A stretch of DNA of 49,490 nucleotides from the IMG/VR virus record IMGVR_UViG_3300046170_000116, positions 1 through 49,490 of that record, one strand, 5' to 3'. This DNA is from a virus. This document shows positions 4,876 through 11,603 of the stretch, piece by piece. Each line of letters opens with the position of its first letter. Position 1 is the stretch's first letter. The notes under the pieces are model-generated. The model was not told the DNA's origin, did no database searches, and saw nothing but the letters and a program-made list of their open reading frames with translations. A program made the translations under genes and the position numbers.

Positions 4876-4907
4876 ACAAACAAAATACGAACACTAACGG
4901 ATAATAA
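4876..4907 (+). promoter_or_regulatory. Early phage promoter copy 7
   Basis: ACAAACAAAATACGA at 4876-4890, 8-nt spacer, GGATAATAA at 4899-4907. It is the last copy seen, only 12 nt before the next ATG, and the DNA metabolism block begins downstream of it. Confidence 0.75.
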
Positions 4908-4919
4908 TATAAAATAATT

Positions 4920-5144
4920 ATGCAAAAACGACTAAATTTATGGCAAAGGCTAAAGCCTGAGTACAAAAAAGCTATTAAACAAGAAAACAAGAAGTATTCT
5001 TACAAAATGGCTAATATTAAAGATGAACTTAAAAACACATATTGGTTTACAGATGTAAAATATGGTACTGCTTTTGATGTAATGACGCCTAACAAGCTAG
5101 ACTTTCTCGGTGATGCTTTTAATGCAAATAAAAGTTATGAATAA
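4920..5144 (+). CDS. Small basic protein, unknown
   Basis: A 74-aa basic protein, first gene after promoter copy 7. The N-terminal half is Lys/Arg-rich and helical (LWQRLKPEYKKAIKQENKKYSYK), the second half mixed and aromatic. It overlaps the next gene by 8 nt. No recognised domain; RNA or DNA binding would fit the charge. Confidence 0.65.
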   Translation: MQKRLNLWQRLKPEYKKAIKQENKKYSYKMANIKDELKNTYWFTDVKYGTAFDVMTPNKLDFLGDAFNANKSYE

Positions 5145-5346
5145 AGATATAAAAGAACGAGCTAGACATAAGGCTTTTGCTAAAATTAGCTTTATAGAAC
5201 TAGAAAACAAGACTTATAAACGAGATATTAAAGCAGGTGGCGACGGTAGATTATCAGTTGATCTACTAAAAACCTGTTTAAGATCTAACGAAAGAGAATT
5301 ACTAACATGGCAATACATTGCTAAACTAATAGAAACAGATGAGTAG
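5137..5346 (+). CDS. Small basic helical protein, unknown
   Basis: A 69-aa protein whose frame is open from 5110, but the ATG at 5137 overlaps the preceding stop in the way typical of this operon, so it is preferred. It is Lys/Arg-rich and helical (ERARHKAFAKISFIELENKTYKR; LLTWQYIAKLIE). No family recognised. Confidence 0.6.
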   Translation: MNKDIKERARHKAFAKISFIELENKTYKRDIKAGGDGRLSVDLLKTCLRSNERELLTWQYIAKLIETDE

Positions 5347-5369
5347 ATCTAATCAAGAAGTAGAAGGAT

Positions 5370-5495
5370 ATGTACTTAGACTGGTTTAATAACTTCTTAA
5401 GTACAGAAAGATTTAGAGAGTATTACGGTTTAGGTATGGCTGAAGCTGAAAACATTATAGATCAAGGTAGAAAAATTAATCATAAAAGAAAATAA
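5370..5495 (+). CDS. Micro-protein, unknown
   Basis: A 41-aa frame (MYLDWFNNFL...) preceded by GAAGGA, a weak Shine-Dalgarno-like sequence, and ending directly against the next ATG. It is helical with a basic C-terminus (GRKINHKRK). Packing and spacing support translation. Function unknown. Confidence 0.5.
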   Translation: MYLDWFNNFLSTERFREYYGLGMAEAENIIDQGRKINHKRK

Positions 5496-5984
5496 ATGAG
5501 TAAAATACTAACAGACGAATTAATAGAACAAACACTAGCTGATCAAGGTTGGCTAGATGTTAATGAAGCAGATCAAGACTGGCAAAAGAAAATGGTACTT
5601 GAGCACTATGACGTAGAATTTACAGATATGTACAACAATAGCTGCGGTTATTACATATACACTGAGTCAACTAGAGATGGTTACGAAGTATGGGTTGCTA
5701 CTGAAAGTATGGATAATGTATGTATATCAGAAGATGTATACTATTACGACAGTGATCTTCATGTTGCACTAGCTGATGCTATAAGAGATGAGTTATCACC
5801 TATTTACTTAGATGACACAGATGCTGACTTTGTTGATTATGCTATTGAAGAAATATACGAGCATTTGTATGATCGTAAACTAGAAGAAGTTGAGTCTGAG
5901 CTTGAAGATCAAGGCTATGAGTGGCCTGTTGTTGAGTCAGAAAAAGACTTTGCTAACGAAGTAAATAATATATTAGATTCATAA
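5496..5984 (+). CDS. Very acidic protein, possible DNA mimic
   Basis: A 162-aa protein with 45 Asp/Glu and only 8 Lys/Arg by my count, a net charge near -37. Acidic residues are spread over the whole length, with many Tyr (VYYYDSD, YAIEEIYEHLYD), rather than in one tail. Size, charge and position among early genes are like phage DNA-mimic anti-restriction or nucleoid inhibitors such as Ocr and ArdA, but no sequence match to those is seen. Inhibition of a host DNA-binding enzyme is inferred only. Confidence 0.7.
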   Translation: MSKILTDELIEQTLADQGWLDVNEADQDWQKKMVLEHYDVEFTDMYNNSCGYYIYTESTRDGYEVWVATESMDNVCISEDVYYYDSDLHVALADAIRDELSPIYLDDTDADFVDYAIEEIYEHLYDRKLEEVESELEDQGYEWPVVESEKDFANEVNNILDS

Positions 5985-5990
5985 TACTAA

Positions 5991-6269
5991 ATGACAAACA
6001 AAGAAATAGACAAATTAGCAGAGTTAATTGCAGATAAATTAATTGCTAAACAAAAAGAATATGACGAGCAGTTCCATATAGATCTGCAGGAAACAATAAG
6101 CGATAAGCTTGGTAATGTTAGGCACGTAAGCGAAGAAGAGCTTTTACTTGCAGAACTTGCTAGGCTTATGACGCTATTGTCATCATATGAGAAATCAGAG
6201 CAGTTCGAAAAAGCTGCTGTAATACACGGAAAAATTAAACACATAGAAGAAAAACTAAATAACTTATGA
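5991..6269 (+). CDS. Coiled-coil protein with UVR-like motif
   Basis: A 92-aa predicted coiled coil. The C-terminal part (SYEKSEQFEKAAVIHGKIKHIEEKL) resembles the UVR motif by which UvrB and UvrC, and some unrelated proteins, pair with partners. The N-terminal part is a charged helix. It overlaps the ligase gene by 4 nt (ATGA), so the two are probably co-translated. A partner-binding role next to the ligase is inferred. Confidence 0.65.
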   Translation: MTNKEIDKLAELIADKLIAKQKEYDEQFHIDLQETISDKLGNVRHVSEEELLLAELARLMTLLSSYEKSEQFEKAAVIHGKIKHIEEKLNNL

Positions 6270-7093
6270 TAAAACCAATGCTTGCACACAAAGTCGGTAA
6301 GAAAGAAGTCGACTGGTCTGCAAAGAATTTTATACAACCAAAGCTTGACGGTGTGCGTTGTATCTTTACTAAAGACGGAGCTTACTCTCGTACTGGCAAA
6401 CAATTTAAAAACGTAGCTCATCTTGAAGAAGATCTTGAAGACTTCTTTAATAATAATCCTAACTCAGTTCTTGACGGTGAGCTGTATAATCACGATCTAA
6501 AGCACGATTTTGAAAAGATCATATCTTTGGTCAGAAAACAAAAACCAACTGACGAGGATCGATTTGAAGCTGGTAATCTTGTACAATACCACGTGTATGA
6601 TACTATTGCTGAAGGCGTTGACTATGAAGATCGTTACAATTGGCTAAGAATAAACTTGCCTTTTGCTAGAACTATGACACTTATTCCCAACACTACAGTT
6701 GATTGCATGGCAGAGGCTAAAATGCTACACGACGTACACTTGGCTCAAGGTTACGAAGGCTCTATGCTACGTACTAATGGCTTTTACGAGCAAAAACGAT
6801 CTTATAATCTACAAAAGTTTAAAGACTTTCATGATACCGAAGCTACAATTATTGGCTATGAAGCAGGTAAAGGCAAGTTTACAGGTCTTATTGGCAAGTT
6901 CTTTATGCAAGACGATGACGGCAACAAGTTTGGCTGTCCAATCGGTAAAGGTTACAACTTCAAAGATCGTAAGTTTATACTAGATAACATACATAACTAT
7001 ATCGGTGAGCGTGCTACGTTTACATACTTTCAACGTACAAATGCAGGTAGTTACAGACACCCGCTGTTTAAAACACTTAGAAATTATGAATAG
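6266..7093 (+). CDS. ATP-dependent DNA ligase
   Basis: A compact 275-aa ligase that seals nicks during replication or repair. The nucleotidyltransferase signature KLDGVR begins at Lys26, the expected AMP-acceptor lysine. It is followed by SVLDGELYNH (motif III), YEGSMLR (motif IV) and LQKFKDFHDTEATIIGYE (motif V); the C-terminal part (GLIGKFFMQDDDG to RATFTYFQRT) fits an OB fold. Length is in the range of minimal ligases such as Chlorella virus ligase. No zinc finger or BRCT domain. The start overlaps the UVR-like gene, and the stop overlaps the next ATG. Confidence 0.93.
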   Translation: MIKPMLAHKVGKKEVDWSAKNFIQPKLDGVRCIFTKDGAYSRTGKQFKNVAHLEEDLEDFFNNNPNSVLDGELYNHDLKHDFEKIISLVRKQKPTDEDRFEAGNLVQYHVYDTIAEGVDYEDRYNWLRINLPFARTMTLIPNTTVDCMAEAKMLHDVHLAQGYEGSMLRTNGFYEQKRSYNLQKFKDFHDTEATIIGYEAGKGKFTGLIGKFFMQDDDGNKFGCPIGKGYNFKDRKFILDNIHNYIGERATFTYFQRTNAGSYRHPLFKTLRNYE

Positions 7094-7310
7094 AGATAAG
7101 CACATATGGGAAGGTTGGACAGTCGGTGACTTTATTGATGACATAGAGCCAACTTTTAATACAATACAAAGATCTGATGGTTTCTGGGATCACAACGCTG
7201 GATTTAAATCTAAGGCAGAGCTTAAAAAATGGGTTGCATCAGAGCAACCTTATTACAAAAAGCATATACCAGAGGTATATAATTACTTTTTACAAAAGTC
7301 AGGATTATGA
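7086..7310 (+). CDS. Small protein after the ligase, unknown
   Basis: A 74-aa protein. The frame is open from 7005, but the ATG at 7086 overlaps the ligase stop (ATGA-type coupling), so the longer version is rejected. It is aromatic and charged (HIWEGWTVGDFIDDIEPTF, ELKKWVASEQPYYKKHIPEVYNYF). No recognised family. It overlaps the next micro-gene by 4 nt. Confidence 0.65.
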   Translation: MNRDKHIWEGWTVGDFIDDIEPTFNTIQRSDGFWDHNAGFKSKAELKKWVASEQPYYKKHIPEVYNYFLQKSGL

Positions 7311-7393
7311 GTAAATTAATATGGAAATTATATCATCAAAACATGATATCAGAAGAAGTTGTAGGAATATTATTAGATAAACTATACGAATGA
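7307..7393 (+). CDS. Micro-protein linking two coupled genes
   Basis: A 28-aa frame (MSKLIWKLYHQNM...) with ATGA overlaps at both ends, to the gene before and the gene after. The double overlap is the reason to accept it. Predicted amphipathic helix. Function unknown; it may mainly couple translation. Confidence 0.45.
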   Translation: MSKLIWKLYHQNMISEEVVGILLDKLYE

Positions 7394-7866
7394 ATATATT
7401 TTATTTAGATAAGGATCCAGTTGTAGCTGCAAGGGTACAATATAATAAGCATGTGGTTAAAATGATCTTAGAATCAGCCCAGATGCTTTGTACAGCGCAT
7501 CATCATTACGCTGAGTTGTATGACTACCAGACTTTTGTACCATACAAAAAAGCACATTACAATCACCCATCAACAATATGGTGTAGAGGTAATAGAAGCC
7601 AGTATTTGTGGTTATATAATCATATGGTAGCGCTTGGCGAAGAATACACAGATCGATATGGTAAAGAACATTTAACAATAACTAAATGCAAAACACCTTT
7701 AATGTTTATACCTAAAGGTATACCTGATGGTTTTTTCACAGAACCACCACAGTGTATGCCTGATGAATATAAAGTTGAAGGCGATAGTGTTCAAGCTTAT
7801 TGGAATTATTACATTGGCGAAAAACACGTAGTTGCAAATACTAAAATAGAAAAAATATATGAGTAG
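7390..7866 (+). CDS. Conserved phage protein, NKHVVKMILES type
   Basis: A 158-aa protein opening MNIFYLDKDPVVAARVQYNKHVVKMILESAQ split by conserved-looking Asp, Lys-His and Glu positions, then HNHPSTIWCRGN-like and WLYNHMVALGEEYTDRYGKEH segments. I recall this layout as a widespread marine phage protein, sometimes linked in annotation to pyrimidine-dimer glycosylases, but I cannot confirm the catalytic residues of that family. The position between ligase and regulatory genes fits a DNA-repair or nucleotide role, as an inference. Confidence 0.75.
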   Translation: MNIFYLDKDPVVAARVQYNKHVVKMILESAQMLCTAHHHYAELYDYQTFVPYKKAHYNHPSTIWCRGNRSQYLWLYNHMVALGEEYTDRYGKEHLTITKCKTPLMFIPKGIPDGFFTEPPQCMPDEYKVEGDSVQAYWNYYIGEKHVVANTKIEKIYE

Positions 7867-7984
7867 AATAAAAACATATAAACATCTAATACAAACAGAT
7901 GCATTCGGAATAAAAACCAAAATTAAAAATTTTGTTAAACCAAGGGTGACAAAAGCCCTTAAAGGTAGTAAAGTAAGGGGCTAA
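7859..7984 (+). CDS. Small basic protein upstream of the HTH gene
   Basis: A 41-aa frame (MSRIKTYKHLIQ...) starting inside the last codons of the previous gene and ending in TAATG, the start of the HTH-protein gene. It is strongly basic (TKIKNFVKPRVTKALKGSKVRG). Its 3' end contains hairpin repeat copy 2, so translation of this peptide would melt the hairpin in front of the HTH gene, as in a translational attenuator. That role is inferred. Confidence 0.5.
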   Translation: MSRIKTYKHLIQTDAFGIKTKIKNFVKPRVTKALKGSKVRG

Positions 7985-7992
7985 TGTCACAC
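7954..7992 (+). repeat. Hairpin plus GGCTAATGTCACAC, copy 2
   Basis: AGCCC and TTA (7954-7961) pair with TAA and GGGCT (7974-7982) with one bulged G. AATGTCACAC then includes the start codon of the HTH protein at 7984. A related copy lies at 684-722. Position over a start codon suggests control of translation, or an operator for the HTH protein itself. Confidence 0.4.
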
Positions 7993-8607
7993 AGTAGAAA
8001 CATGAAATGGTTGAATGATCGTAGGGTAAATTATAGGAGAGATCCTATTAATGATATACCTACTATTGAAACCGCATCGTATAAATACTATGAGAACGGT
8101 ACGCACGAGGCTTATCACTTGTTTAATAGCAAGGCTAAGATAACTACGTATCGTTCTTTGAAGTGGCATTTTTATGTTTTATACTATTTAAACAATTACG
8201 ATGGTTTACCTGTTAATAATCTACCAAAAGTATTTAGGTTTATAGCTGATAAATATAATGGCTTTGTAACATTTTTTATTGGTGATAAAAAACTAGACGC
8301 TATGATAAACGATGTTTTAACTAATGATTGCCAAGCCCCTATAAACAAGAAACGTAAAATATTATTTAAAGACTATAGCGGATTAACGCTTGAACAAAAA
8401 ATGAGTATTGTGGGAAAATTAATTGGAAGATCAAGACGTATAGACGAAGAGGCTATTTATCAGTGTATGTTAGATCTAAATGAGTATGGCCAAAAAATTA
8501 CTATAGGTCGTATTGCTGGCTTGCTTAACTGCTCAGCTCGTACTATACAAAGAAATATGTGTGAAGAACTTAAAAAAGAAAAAGATTTACTAAATAAACA
8601 ATTATGA
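7984..8607 (+). CDS. Putative DNA-binding protein with C-terminal helix-turn-helix
   Basis: A 207-aa basic protein. The C-terminal part (KITIGRIAGLLNCSARTIQRNM, about residues 172-193) reads as a helix-turn-helix of the replication or transcription regulator type; the rest is mixed and not recognised. The start codon lies in TAATG with the preceding stop and inside hairpin repeat copy 2. A phage transcription regulator is the best guess. It may be an autoregulator through the repeated element, which is untested. Confidence 0.6.
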   Translation: MSHSRNMKWLNDRRVNYRRDPINDIPTIETASYKYYENGTHEAYHLFNSKAKITTYRSLKWHFYVLYYLNNYDGLPVNNLPKVFRFIADKYNGFVTFFIGDKKLDAMINDVLTNDCQAPINKKRKILFKDYSGLTLEQKMSIVGKLIGRSRRIDEEAIYQCMLDLNEYGQKITIGRIAGLLNCSARTIQRNMCEELKKEKDLLNKQL

Positions 8608-8843
8608 TAAAATTAAAAAACAAAGTACAAGAGTTTTTATCTTTAATACCTAAAGATAAATTACTACATTATTTTTACGGAAGTATATTGACTTTTATAT
8701 TTGCTTCACTGTTTGAAATATTTGTAGTTATTTTATTAGTATTATTAATATCTATGGTTAAAGAATTATTAGACGATAAATTCTCTATTACAGATATTAT
8801 ATATACTATTTTACCAACTATATTTTTAGCTTTAATAAGTTAG
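8604..8843 (+). CDS. Small inner-membrane protein
   Basis: A 79-aa protein with two strongly hydrophobic spans (about residues 23-50 and 65-79) and a KELLDDK segment between them. The pattern DKLLHYFYGSIL ... KELLDDKF ... DIIYTILP resembles small integral membrane proteins of phages and bacteria. Start overlaps the HTH gene (ATGA). Possible roles are superinfection exclusion or anchoring of replication; not determinable here. Confidence 0.65.
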   Translation: MIKLKNKVQEFLSLIPKDKLLHYFYGSILTFIFASLFEIFVVILLVLLISMVKELLDDKFSITDIIYTILPTIFLALIS

Positions 8844-8846
8844 ATT

Positions 8847-8954
8847 ATGAAAGAATTTAATGAGTGGATGGCAAGCATAGGTAATATATATTACGCTAAT
8901 AACGAGCTAATGGAAAAAGCTTTTGATAAAATAGAACAATATGAAGAAATATAA
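8847..8954 (+). CDS. Micro-protein upstream of sigma factor
   Basis: A 35-aa frame (MKEFNEWMAS...) starting 3 nt after the membrane-protein stop and running 14 nt into the sigma-factor gene. Acidic amphipathic helix. Its translation would carry ribosomes across the sigma start, so coupling is plausible. No family recognised. Confidence 0.5.
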   Translation: MKEFNEWMASIGNIYYANNELMEKAFDKIEQYEEI

Positions 8955-9693
8955 CGTACAGAATTATATAAGGTATAAAGAAGATCTTAAACGATCTATG
9001 CCTGAAGATAAATTCTATGACTATTACACAAGAGAAGAACTTATAGTTAAGTTTTTACCTCTTGTAGAAAATCTAGCGCGTAAGTTTTCAACATCGCAAC
9101 AGGCATCTGGTGTGCTTAGTATCAATGATCTAATACAAGAAGGATCAAAAGGTTTAGTACACGCTGTTGATAAACTAGACTGGGTTGAGAAACTAGCTGA
9201 GACTAAAGATATTGAAAAAACTTTAAAATCGTTTTTTTCTAAACGTATTAAAGGAGCTATAAGACGTGCTATAGATATAAACAGGGGTAATATAAAAATA
9301 CCAGAGCATAAGCTAAACGAAATAAGAAAATCACCAGAAGACGAAAAATTAGTAGCAATGTTTTTTAACTCAGTGTTCAGTAGCTTTGATGTTTACGAGT
9401 CTAATGAGGAAAATTTTGCTTATCAAGTTCCAGATAATTCTGAAGAATATAATGTGGATTTAATGAACGTGTACTTACTTGGATTAATGAAGCAACATCT
9501 AAGTATTATTCAGTACGATGTACTTAGAATGTCTTACGGCTTAGACTGCGATAAAATGCTAGCCAACGATATAGCTAAAGCAGTAGGGATAAGCGTAGCT
9601 ACTGCTAATGTTAGAGTTTCACAAATAAAAAAAGAAGCAATACAAGTATTAATAGACAATGTTGATCGCTCGCAAGTTATTGACTATCTGTAA
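8941..9693 (+). CDS. Sigma-70 family RNA polymerase sigma factor
   Basis: A 250-aa sigma factor that would direct host RNA polymerase to phage promoters. Region 2 is clear: LVENLARKFS (about 41-50), then INDLIQEGSKGLVHAVDKLDW (61-81), then FFSKRIKGAIRRAID (98-112) with its basic DNA-contacting helix. Region 4 is at 187-236, ending in an HTH (ANDIAKAVGISVATANVRVSQIKKEA). No region 1.1 and a reduced region 3 (acidic linker about 130-175). The seven ACAAAC/ATACGA/GGATAATAT promoters have sigma-70-like geometry but not the usual Bacteroidetes consensus, making this protein their natural candidate reader. That link is inferred. Confidence 0.88.
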   Translation: MKKYNVQNYIRYKEDLKRSMPEDKFYDYYTREELIVKFLPLVENLARKFSTSQQASGVLSINDLIQEGSKGLVHAVDKLDWVEKLAETKDIEKTLKSFFSKRIKGAIRRAIDINRGNIKIPEHKLNEIRKSPEDEKLVAMFFNSVFSSFDVYESNEENFAYQVPDNSEEYNVDLMNVYLLGLMKQHLSIIQYDVLRMSYGLDCDKMLANDIAKAVGISVATANVRVSQIKKEAIQVLIDNVDRSQVIDYL

Positions 9694-9766
9694 GTTAGGT
9701 GAAAATTTAAATTTAATTATTAATGTTTATGTGTAATTATATATATAGACCAAAAGAATAAACCAT

Positions 9767-10309
9767 ATGACCATAAATAAAAAACTGGCAACTATCCAGA
9801 CAAAGTTTAAATCTAAAAAATCTAGGTTTAACTCCTTCGGCAAATATTACTTCAGATCAGCCGAAGACATTCTCGAAGCAACAAAACCCTACCTATTAGA
9901 GTTAGGAGTATCAGTAACGATTAATGAAGAACTAATCGATAATCACGTTATGCCTATAATTCAAACAACTGCGACTGTATCGGACGGCGAAAATGCTATA
10001 CACGCTACAGCCTTAGTCGGTGTTGACCTTAATCAAAAAGGTATGCAAACACCTCAACAGTTCGGTTCTGCTTCGAGCTACGGTAAGAAATATGCCTTAG
10101 GCAATTTGTTTCTAATCGACGACACTCAAGACAGCGATGCTGTTAATACACACGGTAAAGCACCAAAAGCAAAAAACACGTTAACCTCTACAAAAGATCC
10201 AGCTTTTTCAAAAGCTAGAGCCTATTTAAAAGCAGGAGGTAAGTTAGATGCTATAAAAGCTAAATATGCCTTATCTAAAGAAGTTGAGGCCGAATTAAAT
10301 ACTCTATAA
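9767..10309 (+). CDS. erf: ERF-family single-strand annealing protein
   Basis: A 180-aa recombination protein. The ERF signature is seen in FGKYYFRSAEDILEATKPYLLELGV (about 24-48) and QTPQQFGSASSYGKKYALGNLFLIDDTQD (about 94-122). The C-terminal part is basic and helical. ERF proteins anneal complementary single strands and are usually paired with an exonuclease, which is the next gene here (1-nt overlap). A 73-nt A/T-rich gap before the gene separates it from the sigma gene and probably holds a promoter of another class. Confidence 0.88.
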   Translation: MTINKKLATIQTKFKSKKSRFNSFGKYYFRSAEDILEATKPYLLELGVSVTINEELIDNHVMPIIQTTATVSDGENAIHATALVGVDLNQKGMQTPQQFGSASSYGKKYALGNLFLIDDTQDSDAVNTHGKAPKAKNTLTSTKDPAFSKARAYLKAGGKLDAIKAKYALSKEVEAELNTL

Positions 10310-11034
10310 TGAAAGACGTATTAAAAAAGCTAGAAAATGATGAACACTATTACGGTAAATTTGGAAAACAATACCTTAGTAATTCTGATATTTCTACATT
10401 ACTTACAAACCCTTTAGCTTTAGGAAAGCAGCAAGCACCACGACCTGCGTTTCTAGTTGGTGGTTATTTCCACACAGCTATACTAGAACCTGATAAACTT
10501 AAAAAGTATAAGATTATCGATGCTAGTACTAGAAATACTAAAGCTTACAAGGAGATGTCTGGCGGTGAACTATGTTTACTACAGCATGAGGTTGATCAAA
10601 TCGAGCTAATGACTGATAAGATGTTAGCAAATGATATGTGTAAAGATCTTATACGCGGTATAAACGTAGAATACGAACGACCAGGTATTGCGGAGCTTGA
10701 AGGCGAGATGTGGAAAGGTAAAGCTGACATTGTAAATCATGATGAGAAATTAATCATTGATTTAAAAACAACAGCTGATCTTAACAAATTCAAGTGGTCT
10801 GCATCTAAATACAACTACGATAGTCAAGCTTATATTTACAGTAAGCTTTTTGGTTACGAGTTTATATTTATTGCAATAGACAAAAATACACATCAAATAG
10901 GTATATTCGATTGCTCACCGCAGTTTTATGAGAGAGGAGCTGATAAAGTTGCAAGAGCAGCAGAACAATACCGACTATTTTTTAAATCAGAGGATTTTGA
11001 TCCTCAACAATTTTTTATTAATCAAACCCTATAA
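10309..11034 (+). CDS. PD-(D/E)XK exonuclease (RecE/YqaJ-like)
   Basis: A 241-aa nuclease. The core shows KGKAD (Asp140), then LIIDLKTT (Asp151-x-Lys153) and YDSQAYIY (a QxxxY motif at about 171-178), the usual order of the PD-(D/E)XK exonuclease fold. An N-terminal FHTAILEPDK resembles the same stretch in RecE-type proteins. It likely resects double-strand ends to make 3' tails for the ERF protein just upstream, forming a Red- or RecET-like pair for recombination or concatemer formation. Confidence 0.85.
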   Translation: MKDVLKKLENDEHYYGKFGKQYLSNSDISTLLTNPLALGKQQAPRPAFLVGGYFHTAILEPDKLKKYKIIDASTRNTKAYKEMSGGELCLLQHEVDQIELMTDKMLANDMCKDLIRGINVEYERPGIAELEGEMWKGKADIVNHDEKLIIDLKTTADLNKFKWSASKYNYDSQAYIYSKLFGYEFIFIAIDKNTHQIGIFDCSPQFYERGADKVARAAEQYRLFFKSEDFDPQQFFINQTL

Positions 11035-11037
11035 ACA

Positions 11038-11217
11038 ATGGCAAGAACCAGAAAAAACCAAACTAAAGTATGCAGCGTAACAGGATTAGAAACTAGCGTA
11101 AACAATTTCTACGCTAATCAAACGCATGTTAAAGCTGTGGATAATCTGCGACGTAATAGCGGTGCTACTAAAGAGCAGATGCAACGCATGTTTAATCAAT
11201 TAAATTCTTACGTATAA
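11038..11217 (+). CDS. Small basic protein between exonuclease and SSB, unknown
   Basis: A 59-aa frame (MARTRKNQTK...) 3 nt after the exonuclease stop and overlapping the SSB start (TAATG). It is basic with one Cys and an SVNNFYANQTHVKAVDNLRR segment, like small proteins that begin with a short knuckle followed by a helix. Placement inside the recombination and replication operon suggests a DNA-binding accessory role, inferred. Confidence 0.65.
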   Translation: MARTRKNQTKVCSVTGLETSVNNFYANQTHVKAVDNLRRNSGATKEQMQRMFNQLNSYV

Positions 11218-11525
11218 TGGCTAGTATAATTAAAGCTAGTATCAACCTTAATGAAATACCTAAAGATAAAATTATCGTAGGTAAAAAAGGTAAATACTTG
11301 CCTATAACAATAACGCTTAACGATGATCCGGATCAGTTCGGAAATCAAGGTCCTATTGTTGTAGCTCAATCAAAAGAAGAACGTGAAACCAAAACTGCTA
11401 AAACTTACTTAGGTAATGTACAAGTAGTTTGGACTAACGGCGATAATGTTGCAGCAGCACCACGTGATGGTCAACCGCAGCAAGCAGCACCAGCTGCACA
11501 ACCTGTAGATGACTTACCGTTTTAA
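11217..11525 (+). CDS. ssb: Single-stranded DNA-binding protein with SSB-type tail
   Basis: A 102-aa protein. The N-terminal part is beta-rich (SIIKASINLNEI, KYLPITITLNDDPDQFGNQGPIVVAQSK, YLGNVQVVW), compatible with an OB fold. It is followed by a Gln/Ala/Pro-rich linker and the acidic, Phe-ended tail DDLPF. Bacterial SSBs end in the same kind of tip (DDDIPF), which docks partner proteins. It lies between the recombination genes and the primase-helicase. Short for a full SSB, but typical of phage SSBs. Confidence 0.85.
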   Translation: MASIIKASINLNEIPKDKIIVGKKGKYLPITITLNDDPDQFGNQGPIVVAQSKEERETKTAKTYLGNVQVVWTNGDNVAAAPRDGQPQQAAPAAQPVDDLPF

Positions 11526-11593
11526 TGGACGAAGAAGATTATCTAAACGTAGTTACCGACGGTAATGGTAATGTGACATTAATTGAAGATTAA
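11525..11593 (+). CDS. Acidic micro-protein
   Basis: A 22-aa frame (MDEEDYLNVVTDG...) with TAATG coupling to the SSB stop and ending 10 nt before the primase-helicase. It is very acidic. It could be a real peptide or a coupling device. Confidence 0.3.
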   Translation: MDEEDYLNVVTDGNGNVTLIED

Positions 11594-11603
11594 ATTAAAT
11601 TGA

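Noticed and set aside
5987-6421. Minus-strand 144-codon frame opposite the UVR-like and ligase genes
   Set aside because: It overlaps a clear ligase; Ser/Cys/Phe-rich composition is that of an antisense shadow.
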